From positions 3,646,501 to 3,710,500 of the forward strand of contig NZ_JBEWTB010000002.1 of assembly GCF_040549045.1 (NCBI RefSeq): 64,000 bases of DNA, given 5' to 3'. The notes beneath the pieces were generated by a model, which saw nothing but the letters and a program-made list of their open reading frames with translations, made no database searches and was not told where the DNA came from. The stretch is from Endozoicomonas sp. NE40 (lineage in GTDB: Bacteria; Pseudomonadota; Gammaproteobacteria; Pseudomonadales; Endozoicomonadaceae). Positions 27,789 to 35,653 of this stretch are shown piece by piece. How positions within the stretch are numbered: position 1 is the stretch's first letter; each line of letters starts with the position of its first letter. The position numbers and the translations under genes were made by a program.

Positions 27789-28378
27789 CGGCTGAGCAGT
27801 TTCGGGAGTCTGGTTTTTACTTTCTGTAAGAACTGCTCCCGCTGCTGTTGGGTATTCTTGTCCATGCTGTACAGTGCCAGCCAGTGAAACCGGCGAAAGT
27901 GGGTACAGGCCCGGAGACTTAGCTTCAGCATCTTTCTGGGTGGATTTCCAATCAGTTTCATCCGCCACCAGGACGAACCCTGAGTGGTAATCACCACAAC
28001 GGTTTGTATCTTTGTCAGCCCCGGTTCTACGACACCGCAATTAAACTTTGCTGCAATGCCCGGCAACCAGATTCTGTCCAGCCAGCCTTTGAGAATAGCG
28101 GGTGGTCCCGCCCACCAGGTGGGGTAGACCAGCACCAGAGCCTCAGCCCAGCGCAGTCGGCAGACTTCCTGTTCGATGCCAGTAGTGTTATCGCTGGTTG
28201 TGTAGCGTAGCCGCTCATCCCTGCTCATGACTGCAGTAAAATTCTGCTGATAGAGATCAAGCACATTGACCTCATGGCCTGCTTCTTTCAGAGTACTCTC
28301 TACCTGCGCTTTAATGGCGGCATTAAAGCTTTCAGGGTCTGGGTGGGCGTATACCACCAGTGTTTTCTTTGGTGTCAT
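27785..28378 (-). CDS. NAD(P)H quinone oxidoreductase/flavodoxin-fold reductase
   Basis: A 197-residue flavodoxin-like protein of the NQO1/KefF/MdaB class, expected to bind FAD or FMN and reduce quinones or related compounds. YAHPDPESFN (10-19) and the VYPTWWAGPPAILKGWLDR block (84-102) are the standard flavin/quinone-site motifs. It lies 41 bases downstream of the dCMP deaminase gene on the same strand and could be co-transcribed. Confidence 0.9.
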   Translation of the reverse strand: MTPKKTLVVYAHPDPESFNAAIKAQVESTLKEAGHEVNVLDLYQQNFTAVMSRDERLRYTTSDNTTGIEQEVCRLRWAEALVLVYPTWWAGPPAILKGWLDRIWLPGIAAKFNCGVVEPGLTKIQTVVVITTQGSSWWRMKLIGNPPRKMLKLSLRACTHFRRFHWLALYSMDKNTQQQREQFLQKVKTRLPKLLSR

Positions 28379-28419
28379 TCTTTAGAGTCATTACTACAGT
28401 TCGGTATGAGTCCGGTGAT

Positions 28420-28845
28420 TCAGCTAAGGGGAACCTGCTCAATGGTTACGCCATTTTCACGGCAGAACCGGGAGAGTTCTTCCTGAGGATTGCGGTCGTA
28501 CTGTTCGTCATAAACAATGCGTTTAATGCCTGCGGCCAGCAGGTTCTTGGTACACTGGTCGCAGGGGCTGTGGGTGACATAGGCGGTTGCCCCTTCAATG
28601 GCTGTGCCGCAGCGGGCAGCCCAGATCACGGCATTCAGCTCCGCATGGATTTCATGGCGCAATGACCAGTGATGGTGGTCTTCATAGTCGGCTTCATTGC
28701 AGTTGATGTAGCCAGACGGCGTGCCATTCACACCCGTAGACAGCACTCGCCCGTCTTTCACCAGCAGACAGCCTACCTGCAGGCGCACACACTTAGACAG
28801 CTTGGACAGCGATCGGGCCATCTCGAGATAAACAGTATCACTCAT
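28420..28845 (-). CDS. Deoxycytidylate (dCMP) deaminase family protein
   Basis: A 141-residue zinc-dependent deaminase. H67 and E69 in HAEL and C95/C98 in PCDQC are the zinc and catalytic residues. The GYINCNEADYEDHHHWSLRHEIHAE region matches dCMP deaminases (ComEB/T4 type) rather than tRNA or cytidine deaminases. It would convert dCMP to dUMP for dTTP synthesis. Substrate is inferred from motif similarity. Confidence 0.9.
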   Translation of the reverse strand: MSDTVYLEMARSLSKLSKCVRLQVGCLLVKDGRVLSTGVNGTPSGYINCNEADYEDHHHWSLRHEIHAELNAVIWAARCGTAIEGATAYVTHSPCDQCTKNLLAAGIKRIVYDEQYDRNPQEELSRFCRENGVTIEQVPLS

Positions 28846-29021
28846 AAACAGATCTGGTTTGGATAATCGGTGGATGACCGTACTTTAGCAGCATTAAAGA
28901 CGACACATAAGGCTTTGCTGACAGACAGGGTCAGTTAAGCTTGATCATTCAGCTGGTTTTCTGCCGTGAAAAGACAATGCCAGGAAATAGCAAGAAACAG
29001 ACCAGAGGGGGACGAATTCTA

Positions 29022-29070
29022 TTGATCCAGATCACGATAGTGGTTTCCCGAAATCGGCCATACTGTAGTC
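29022..29070 (+). promoter_or_regulatory. FNR/Anr-type class II promoter
   Basis: TTGATCCAGATCAC (29022-29035) matches the FNR/Anr box TTGAT-N4-ATCAA at 9 of 10 defined positions. A CATACT -10-like hexamer is at 29059-29064, which puts the start site near 29070, exactly 41.5 bases from the box centre as in oxygen-responsive class II promoters. It drives the CBS-domain gene at 29111. No FNR gene is in the window. Confidence 0.65.
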
Positions 29071-29110
29071 AAACTCAGACAGTTTCGACGCTTACGCAGG
29101 AGGCCGAGCC

Positions 29111-29599
29111 ATGAATCAGGACTATTCTCTGCAGTCTGTCACCGCTGCGCAGATCATGACCCATAAGGTGATCAGTGTCCCCTACGACTGGACGGTTGAC
29201 CGTCTGGCAAGGTTTTTCACCGACAAGGGGATTTCAGGTGCGCCGGTTGTCGATGAATCCCGCCGTCTGGTGGGCGTCGTGACACTGTCTGATATTGTTC
29301 GTCAGGCAGGCAGTGGACTGGTGGATATGAAGCGTCGTGATGAAGACTTCTACAGCTCTATGCTGGACGCGGAACTGTCTGAAGAAGATATGCACGCTTT
29401 CCATGAAAGTATTGACCAGAGTGTTCTGGTTAACGACATTATGACCCCAATGGTGTTTGAGGTGGAACCGGATACTCCGCTGGTGAAAGTGGCAGAAGCC
29501 ATGGTAAAGGGCAGGATTCACAGGGTTCTGGTGACGGAAGGCCGAAAGCTGAAAGGCATTATCAGTGTGCTGGATATTCTGAAAGTTATGACCGATTAG
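29111..29599 (+). CDS. Tandem CBS-domain protein
   Basis: A 162-residue protein with two CBS domains and nothing else: residues 14-70 (IMTHKVISVPYDWTV, GAPVVDE, VGVVTLSDI) and 108-162 (IMTPMVFEVEPDTPLVKVAEAM, HRVLV, GIISVLDIL). Such proteins sense adenine nucleotides or other ligands and modulate partners. The ribosome site AGGAGG precedes the ATG. The upstream FNR/Anr-like box suggests induction at low oxygen. Confidence 0.93.
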   Translation: MNQDYSLQSVTAAQIMTHKVISVPYDWTVDRLARFFTDKGISGAPVVDESRRLVGVVTLSDIVRQAGSGLVDMKRRDEDFYSSMLDAELSEEDMHAFHESIDQSVLVNDIMTPMVFEVEPDTPLVKVAEAMVKGRIHRVLVTEGRKLKGIISVLDILKVMTD

Positions 29600-29605
29600 G
29601 GAGGC

Positions 29606-29620
29606 GGTGGCGCTGCCACC
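29606..29620. terminator. Short hairpin between converging genes
   Basis: GGTGGC / GCCACC stem just after the CBS gene stop and before the end of the convergent OmpA-like gene; only a weak pyrimidine tail follows on the plus strand. Confidence 0.35.
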
Positions 29621-29634
29621 ACCTTTCCCGCTAA

Positions 29635-30234
29635 TCAGTGGGTGACACTGATGACCGCCCTGCGGTTTTCCTGCCGCATTTCTTCTGTCTCATTGCCTCT
29701 TACCGGTTCACTTTCGCCTTTGCCCAGAGTTTTAATATGTTCTCCGGGTACACCGCGTTTCATCAGCCATTTTTTAACAGCCATGGCACGGCGTTCTGAG
29801 AGATCCTGGTTGTAAGCTTCTGTGCCAATGGCGCAGGCATGGCCCGTAATCACAATACGACTATCATCGTCGATCAGCATCAGCAGCTCATTCAGCTTTC
29901 GCTCATCTGCCGCCTGTATAGCGGTTGAATTAAAGGCGAAGTGCAGCGTGTTCAAACGACCTTGGTTAGGTACCTCCCACACATCGTCTGCAGCTGAGTC
30001 AGCCATAGCGCATGCGGTGCCAGAGAGTACTGCGCCTGCAAGAAAAGCAGCTCCCCCGGTGGCCCAGTTGTAGGCGGCACCTGGAATGCCTATGGCAACA
30101 CCGCCCTGGACGGCACAGGCTGCCCAGTGTCGGGAAGGTGCAGAAGAATCTTTCTGGTTTGAGGTTGAGGCGCAGCCCGCTGTGAACAGCAGGGCAATTA
30201 TGATGGCGCTGAGCTTCAGCTTGCTGATCGTCAT
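29635..30234 (-). CDS. OmpA-family lipoprotein
   Basis: A 199-residue outer-membrane lipoprotein. The signal ends in the lipobox FTAGC (Cys21). A glycine-rich hydrophobic stretch (about 36-65) precedes a C-terminal OmpA-like peptidoglycan-binding domain: LNTLHFAFNSTAIQ, ITGHACAIGTEAYNQDLSERRA and the final RAVISV. It anchors the outer membrane to the cell wall. It is monocistronic. Confidence 0.92.
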   Translation of the reverse strand: MTISKLKLSAIIIALLFTAGCASTSNQKDSSAPSRHWAACAVQGGVAIGIPGAAYNWATGGAAFLAGAVLSGTACAMADSAADDVWEVPNQGRLNTLHFAFNSTAIQAADERKLNELLMLIDDDSRIVITGHACAIGTEAYNQDLSERRAMAVKKWLMKRGVPGEHIKTLGKGESEPVRGNETEEMRQENRRAVISVTH

Positions 30235-30413
30235 GGTACTTCTCCATCCATGGTTTTATGTAATGACACCTGCGAGCGGGAAACGCTTTGGGTGCTTTTG
30301 AGGAGAGTATAGGCATGAGGTTTCTGGCGATGGAGAAGGGGGGTTTTGCCAGCAAATGAAAAGGAATGAGGGAAAGCTTTCCGGAAGCTGCTGGTTTTTT
30401 GACTGAAAAGGTC

Positions 30414-30442
30414 GAAAACCCCAGAGCCGGGGCTTTCTGGGG
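30414..30442 (-). terminator. Intrinsic terminator after dapD
   Basis: On the minus strand CCCCAGA / TCTGGGG forms a 7-bp stem with a GC-rich loop, followed by TTTTC, five bases after the dapD stop. Confidence 0.8.
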
Positions 30443-30446
30443 ATGC

Positions 30447-31490
30447 TTAGTTATGAGCGTGCAACTCATCATTCAGGGCAAAAGCCGTCTTTTTGGTCAG
30501 GCATTCAATGGCACCTGTCTGGGAGTTACGCCAGAACAGCAGGTTGGACTGCCCGGCCAGTGTCGAAGCCTTAACGGTTTTAACCGGCTTGCGTTCGTTA
30601 TCCAGCAGGGTGACTTTTGAGCCAGCCGTGAGGTACAGACCCGCTTCTATGGTGCAGTGATCACCCAGTGGGATATTGACACCCGCTTCGGCACCAATCA
30701 GGCAGTTCCTGCCGATGGATACAACGATATCGTTACCGCCGGACAGAGTTCCCATGGTACTGCAGCCGCCACCCAGGTCGGAGCCTTCGCCCACCCAGAT
30801 ACCGGCAGAAATACGGCCTTCCACCATACTTTTGCCCTCAGTGCCGGCATTGAAGTTGATGAAGCCTTCATGCATGACCGTAGTGCCTTCACCGACGTAA
30901 GCGCCCAGACGTACTCTGGCAGTGTGGGCAATACGAACGCCAGCTGGCACAACGTAGTCAGTCATTTTCGGGAATTTGTCCACAGAGTTAACGCTCAGGT
31001 AACGACCTTCAGCACGGGCTTTGATCTGGCGCTCCTGCAATTCAGTCAGGTCGATTGGGCCTTCGCTGGTCCAGGCGACATTAGGCAGCAGTGGGAAAAT
31101 CCCCTGCAGATTCACACCATGCGGCTTGACCATCCGGTGAGAAAGCAGATGCAGTTTCAGGTAGGCTTCAGGCGTGCTGGTCAGTGCGCTGTCGGTTTCC
31201 AGAAAGGTAATGACTCTGGGACGGTCACTCTCTTCCAGACTCAGCATAATGCTGGCCAGCTCCTGTTCATCCAGGTTTTCAAACAGTTCTTCCAGGGCGT
31301 GACAGGTTTCGCTGTCCAGCTCAACGCAGGTGTTGCCGCCTTCGTACCGGATCAGGTTCCGGATGGCTTCAACCAGCTTTTCATCCGGATGCATCATCGG
31401 CTTCGGATAATAAACTTCCAGCCATTCGCCTTTGTTGTTTTTGGTGCCAATGCCAATGGCGAGGCTGAACAGTGTGTTGGTTGTACTCAT
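30447..31490 (-). CDS. dapD: Tetrahydrodipicolinate N-succinyltransferase (long form)
   Basis: A 347-residue DapD of the longer, Pseudomonas-like type, catalysing the succinylation step of lysine/diaminopimelate synthesis. The C-terminal half is a left-handed beta helix built on hexapeptide repeats (VRLGAYVGEGTTVMHEG, GISAGIWVGEGSDLGGG-like turns, SIGRNCLIGAEAGVNIPLG), which forms the trimer active site. It lies 45 bases downstream of the yffB-type gene, a pairing conserved in many gammaproteobacteria. Confidence 0.96.
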   Translation of the reverse strand: MSTTNTLFSLAIGIGTKNNKGEWLEVYYPKPMMHPDEKLVEAIRNLIRYEGGNTCVELDSETCHALEELFENLDEQELASIMLSLEESDRPRVITFLETDSALTSTPEAYLKLHLLSHRMVKPHGVNLQGIFPLLPNVAWTSEGPIDLTELQERQIKARAEGRYLSVNSVDKFPKMTDYVVPAGVRIAHTARVRLGAYVGEGTTVMHEGFINFNAGTEGKSMVEGRISAGIWVGEGSDLGGGCSTMGTLSGGNDIVVSIGRNCLIGAEAGVNIPLGDHCTIEAGLYLTAGSKVTLLDNERKPVKTVKASTLAGQSNLLFWRNSQTGAIECLTKKTAFALNDELHAHN

Positions 31491-31534
31491 GGAGTGTGCT
31501 GCCTTATTTGCAATTTTTAACTTGAATCTGATGA

Positions 31535-31921
31535 TTACCGGGTAATGGGGGCAAAAATCTGTTTATAAAGGTCTGCCCTGAACCCAAGATGTTTTTCAGA
31601 GCCGGTATCCAGCAATGGACGCTTGATCATGGCAGGATACTCCACCATCAAAGCCAGGGCCTGATCTTTGTTAATGCTTTGTTTCTGCTCATCCGGAAGG
31701 TTACGCCAGGTGGTACCGCGTTTGTTCAGCAGTTGCTCCCAGGCCAGCTCCTCAGACCATTCCTGAAGCTGCTGAAGGGTTAACCCATCTTTACGGTAAT
31801 CGTGGAAATGGTATTTGATGCCATTATCACTGAGCCAGCGGCGGGCTTTTTTTATTGTGTCGCAGCTTTTTATGCCATAAAGAGTGATGCCATAAAGAGT
31901 TGTGCCGTCAAGAATGGTCAT
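31535..31921 (-). CDS. ArsC/Spx-family thioredoxin-like protein (YffB type)
   Basis: A 128-residue protein of the arsenate reductase-like YffB family. YGIKSCDTIKKARRWL (about 13-28) carries the CxxT-type active-site Cys, and IKRPLLD lies in the second half. I chose ATG 31919-31921; the reading frame extends 28 residues further upstream, but that part is made by tandem repeats and is unlike the family. Within the chosen N-terminus TLYGI is duplicated by a 15-bp tandem repeat. YffB genes commonly neighbour dapD or dapE; true function is unknown. Confidence 0.88.
   Translation of the reverse strand: MTILDGTTLYGITLYGIKSCDTIKKARRWLSDNGIKYHFHDYRKDGLTLQQLQEWSEELAWEQLLNKRGTTWRNLPDEQKQSINKDQALALMVEYPAMIKRPLLDTGSEKHLGFRADLYKQIFAPITR
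31872..31901 (-). repeat. 15-bp tandem duplication inside the yffB-type gene
   Basis: The unit ATGCCATAAAGAGTG/T occurs twice in a row (plus strand), adding five in-frame residues (TLYGI twice) at the protein N-terminus. Confidence 0.85.
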
Positions 31922-31963
31922 AATTTTTCCCAGGTGTACTCTGAAGCCCTTGCCGCGCTTACT

Positions 31964-32026
31964 ATGCCTTAAATACCGCCATGCCTCAAATAAGCTATGC
32001 CTCAAATAAGCTATGCCTCAAATAGC
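31964..32026. repeat. 16-bp tandem repeat upstream of the yffB-type gene
   Basis: ATGCCTCAAATAAGCT starts at 31981 and 31997, with a third shortened copy at 32013 and a diverged one at 31964. The unit resembles the one duplicated inside the neighbouring gene. Confidence 0.88.
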
Positions 32027-32113
32027 AGACAGTTGCGAGCGCTTCACAGCCTGTGGTTTTGTGCCGACAGTATAGGAATGACTGTTTATTAATTCACTGA
32101 GGCTGTCTGAATC

Positions 32114-33097
32114 ATGCATTCGGAAGGTTTGCAATGCGCTTATAAAGGCCCGTCAGGTTCTGGCTGCGACGAGCTGGCGGAATCCGGTTCAACGTTTTGT
32201 TTCTGGCACTGCCCTGATATTGACAAGTCTGGTATGGATCTCAGGGAGAGACTGGAACAGCGAGCCGGGACGGGACACCCCATGGAAGGTTTTCTGCTGA
32301 AAGGTGCCAACCTGGAGAATGTCAATCTTGTGAATCATTGCGGAGAACCCTATCGGCTGGTCAGGGCAGACCTGAATCGCGCTAATCTGCACCGGGCGCA
32401 CTTATATCAGGTGAGTTTGTTGCAGTGTAATCTGCTTAAGGCCAATCTCAGCAATGCGAATCTGCACTTTACCGATCTCTCAGACTGCAACCTTCTGGGA
32501 GTGAACTTCAAACATGCCCGGCTGGATGAAGTCTATTGGGGGGACCAGCTGTTGCAGGAGCGTCTGGGTTATGAAAAGCAGCACTGTCACCAGAACGAAC
32601 CGGCTCAGGTGTTGTTTCAGGAGGCGGAAGAGGTCGCACGCAATATACGCCGCAGTTGTGAGAATCAGGGGTTGTTTGCTATAGCGGGTGACTTTTTTTA
32701 TCGTGAAATGGTGATCAGGCGTCAGCGTTATCCTAAGTGGTCTTACGACAGAGGGTTATCAATGCTGGTTGACCTGATCAGTGGTTATGGTGAAAAACCA
32801 CGCAGGGTCATTTCGTTTGCGGCTGGCCTGATCTTTCTGTTTTCTTTTATCTATCTGCTGTTTGGGGTTCAGGAAGGTGGACGGCTTATTCAGTATTCGA
32901 CGGACCAGCCTTTTCTGACCAATGCACGAACCTGGCTTGATACGCTTTACTACAGCGTTGTAACGTTTACGACACTGGGGTATGGCGATATTACCCCAGT
33001 GGGAATTTCAAGGTTTTTTGCGGCGCTGGAAGCCTTTACCGGTAGCTTCAGTATGGCGCTATTTGTGGTGGTTTTTGTAAAAAAAATGACCCGGTGA
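32114..33097 (+). CDS. Pentapeptide-repeat protein fused to a two-helix potassium channel
   Basis: A 327-residue fusion. Residues 8-33 carry a Cys/His cluster (C8, C18, C29, H32, C33) that looks like a small metal knuckle. Pentapeptide repeats (A/N-L/D-N-x-A/N pattern) run from about 60 to 140. A helical linker leads to TM1 (234-252), a pore loop with the K+ filter TTLGYGD (286-292) and TM2 (302-323). It should be an inner-membrane K+ channel with a cytoplasmic repeat domain that may gate it or dock a partner. No neighbours suggest a partner. Confidence 0.9.
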   Translation: MHSEGLQCAYKGPSGSGCDELAESGSTFCFWHCPDIDKSGMDLRERLEQRAGTGHPMEGFLLKGANLENVNLVNHCGEPYRLVRADLNRANLHRAHLYQVSLLQCNLLKANLSNANLHFTDLSDCNLLGVNFKHARLDEVYWGDQLLQERLGYEKQHCHQNEPAQVLFQEAEEVARNIRRSCENQGLFAIAGDFFYREMVIRRQRYPKWSYDRGLSMLVDLISGYGEKPRRVISFAAGLIFLFSFIYLLFGVQEGGRLIQYSTDQPFLTNARTWLDTLYYSVVTFTTLGYGDITPVGISRFFAALEAFTGSFSMALFVVVFVKKMTR

Positions 33098-33110
33098 GGC
33101 GTCATTCCTT

Positions 33111-33608
33111 TCAACCTGTTCGATAGGCTTCGCTTTCTTCAGGGTCACAGCTGATGGCAGCGTGAACCTGCCCCTGTAGCAGCTCCTTAAACTGTTCCCG
33201 ATTCATATGAACCAGCTCTCTGTGGTTACCTGCCTCAAGATAGACATCCTGAACCGAGTTGAGTTCATCATCCCAGCAGGTACTCATGCCGTAAGCGGCT
33301 CCCATAGCCGGAACTGCGCCGGAATCGCAGTCCGGAAACAGCTTTCTCAGCTCTTTCTCCGTAGCCAGTCGTAAATGACGATCCAGTTTGGTATTGATCC
33401 AGCGGAGCATCAGTTTGTTCATGGAGGGCATGATAGCCATCAGGTAGCCCTGCTCGTCGTGAAGTACAACCGCTTTGGTCATATTCTTTACCGGTATACA
33501 GGCGGAACGGGCTGTATCCAGAGCCCTTTCGGAATAAGGGTGGCAGACCAGTTCGTAATCGGCATGATGCTCATGGAGAAAAGATTGCAGTTGCTGGGCA
33601 ATAGCCAT
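33111..33608 (-). CDS. YbaK/EbsC-type aminoacyl-tRNA deacylase
   Basis: A 165-residue protein with the YbaK/ProX-like editing domain that hydrolyses mischarged aminoacyl-tRNA. MTKAVVLHDEQGYLMAIMP carries the conserved Lys of the family, and GAVPAMGAAYGM is the substrate-site loop. I chose ATG 33606-33608 (MAIAQQLQSFL) rather than the longer frame. Its exact tRNA specificity is not evident. Confidence 0.85.
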   Translation of the reverse strand: MAIAQQLQSFLHEHHADYELVCHPYSERALDTARSACIPVKNMTKAVVLHDEQGYLMAIMPSMNKLMLRWINTKLDRHLRLATEKELRKLFPDCDSGAVPAMGAAYGMSTCWDDELNSVQDVYLEAGNHRELVHMNREQFKELLQGQVHAAISCDPEESEAYRTG

Positions 33609-33879
33609 GTCAGTAACCCCGGTTAACCAATTGAATAGCAAATGGTCAGACGCTGTGCAAAGAAGAGATAAGAATAAAGTTTATATGGAATAAGAGCGTA
33701 CGCCTGATGAGTTGGTACGGAAGCTGAGAACAAAAGTGAATTAAAACAACGTCGTATATGTTATGCAAACTTTTTCGTACGTATATTGAGGCTGTTCTGT
33801 ATGATATATCATCCTGTCTTTCCTGCTTTAACAACGGTATCCTGTTTTAACTTTGGTTAATATATTATGGTTGCTGGTA

Positions 33880-35289
33880 ATGAAAATAGGGTGCAGAGCC
33901 AGGTTTGCCTCAGCAGGCACGTTAGCGATTTCTTTCCCACAGATAACCTGGGCTGCAGATGATTTGTTAAGAGTGACAACCCATCCTGTAGCATGGGCCT
34001 GTGTCGTTATTTTTGTAATTGCTTACATCGCCGTTATGGCGGAAGAAAAAATCCACCTGCGTAAATCCAAGCCTGTCATACTGGCTGCGGGTCTGATCTG
34101 GGCTCTGATTGCCTGGCTGGCGAAAGAGCAGGGGGTCTCGCACAATGACCTGTCACGGGCAGTCATGCATGACCTGGAAGAGTATGCGGCGATGTTTCTG
34201 TTCCTGCTGGTGGCGATGACGTATATCAACGCCATGGAAGAACGACATGTGTTTGCCAGCCTGCGCTCCTGGCTGGTACAGAAGGGGTTCAATTTCAGGC
34301 AACTGTTCTGGGTAACAGGGATTCTGGCGTTTTTTATCTCCCCGGTAGCCGATAACCTGACGACTGCGTTGCTGATGGGAGCGGTGATCATGGCAGTGGG
34401 ACAGAAAGATGTCCGCTTTATCTCTCTGGCAATGGTCAACGTCGTTGTCGCATCGAATGCAGGCGGAGCTTTCAGCCCCTTTGGGGATATTACCACGCTG
34501 ATGGTCTGGCAGGCAGGTAAAGTCGAGTTCGCACAGTTTTTTGTACTGTTTATTCCCTCGGTTGTGAATTTCCTGCTGCCGGCAATGATTATGAGTGCTT
34601 TTGTCAGTACCGGGCAGCCGCTTCCGATTAAGGATCAGGTCGCTATTCGTCCGGGTGGCCTGATGATATGTGCCCTGTTCCTGCTGACTATTTTCATCGC
34701 TGTTTCCTTTGAACACTTCCTTGGCCTGCCTCCGTTTATGGGGATGATGACCGGACTGGCGCTGTTGATGTTTTATACCTATTTCCTCAACCTGCAGGGA
34801 CTAACCAGCAGCAAGCGCTTTCCTTCCGGTATGCACAATTATGAAAACCTCGACGTGTTCCAGCGGGTAGCCCGTGCGGAGTGGGATACGCTGCTGTTCT
34901 TCTTTGGTGTAATTTTTTCAGTGGGCGGGCTGCGTTATCTCGGTTATCTGGAAGTGGTCTCCGAGTTGATGTACGACGGCATAGGCATGAGTTGGACAAA
35001 CATTGCGGCCGGTGTGATTTCAGCCATTGTTGATAATATTCCGGTGATGTTTGCAATTCTTGGTATGAACCCGCAGATGGATACTTTCCAGTGGTTGCTG
35101 ATTACCCTGACAGCCGGTGTGGGTGGCAGTTTGTTATCTGTGGGTTCCGCTGCGGGTGTCGCCCTGATGGGGACGTCGAAAGGGCATTATACCTTCCTGT
35201 CCCATCTGCGCTGGAGCTGGGTGATTGCCCTTGGGTATATCGCCAGTATTCTTGCCCATTTCCTGCTTAATGGAGAGCCGCTTATCTAA
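33880..35289 (+). CDS. nhaD: NhaD-type sodium/proton antiporter
   Basis: A 469-residue inner-membrane antiporter with about 12 helices. Family blocks include SPVADNLTTALLMGAVIMA, NVVVASNAGGAFSPFGDITTLM (NAGG..S..GD..T) and the matching second-half ISAIVDNIPVMFAILGM and GSAAGVALMG. It exports Na+ for H+ and is typical of halophilic and marine bacteria. I chose ATG at 33880; a TTG frame 27 bases earlier is possible. Its end overlaps the convergent lipoprotein gene by eight bases. Confidence 0.93.
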   Translation: MKIGCRARFASAGTLAISFPQITWAADDLLRVTTHPVAWACVVIFVIAYIAVMAEEKIHLRKSKPVILAAGLIWALIAWLAKEQGVSHNDLSRAVMHDLEEYAAMFLFLLVAMTYINAMEERHVFASLRSWLVQKGFNFRQLFWVTGILAFFISPVADNLTTALLMGAVIMAVGQKDVRFISLAMVNVVVASNAGGAFSPFGDITTLMVWQAGKVEFAQFFVLFIPSVVNFLLPAMIMSAFVSTGQPLPIKDQVAIRPGGLMICALFLLTIFIAVSFEHFLGLPPFMGMMTGLALLMFYTYFLNLQGLTSSKRFPSGMHNYENLDVFQRVARAEWDTLLFFFGVIFSVGGLRYLGYLEVVSELMYDGIGMSWTNIAAGVISAIVDNIPVMFAILGMNPQMDTFQWLLITLTAGVGGSLLSVGSAAGVALMGTSKGHYTFLSHLRWSWVIALGYIASILAHFLLNGEPLI

Positions 35290-35611
35290 GCAGGTAAATG
35301 ACATAAGGAGTACATTGGCCAGTGGTTCTGATATTGACAATTGCATCGTATCGCTGGCCAGGTTCAAGATTCCAGCTTTGTTTATGATGGGTCAGATAGA
35401 GTTTGGACATATCGACTTTATATCGCTTGAACCAGTAGGCATGGGGAGCAGAGTCCGGTGTGAAGCTCACCATAAGCGGGGCTTCAGTGCTGTCCATAAC
35501 GACTGATCCCCTGACTGGCTCATAGTGGCAATTAAGAGCATTATTCGTATTGCAACCTGACAGCAGCAGGCTGGCAGTCACTGTTATAGCGTACAGTTTA
35601 TTCTTTCCCAT
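35282..35611 (-). CDS. Small orphan lipoprotein
   Basis: A 109-residue protein with GGGGGAGAG eight bases before ATG 35609-35611. The signal ends in the lipobox LLSGC at about Cys20. The mature part has two further Cys and a beta-rich look (VNIRTTGQCTPYVIYLLR at the end). It lies downstream of the RND permease gene on the same strand, so could be its last co-transcribed gene. No family recognised. Confidence 0.7.
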   Translation of the reverse strand: MGKNKLYAITVTASLLLSGCNTNNALNCHYEPVRGSVVMDSTEAPLMVSFTPDSAPHAYWFKRYKVDMSKLYLTHHKQSWNLEPGQRYDAIVNIRTTGQCTPYVIYLLR

Positions 35612-35653
35612 CACTCTCCCCCTGCGAATATCCATCCCGCTAAGGTCTGATTA

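Noticed and set aside
31964..32026. A short CRISPR array
   Set aside because: The 16-bp units are directly joined without spacers and no cas genes are near.
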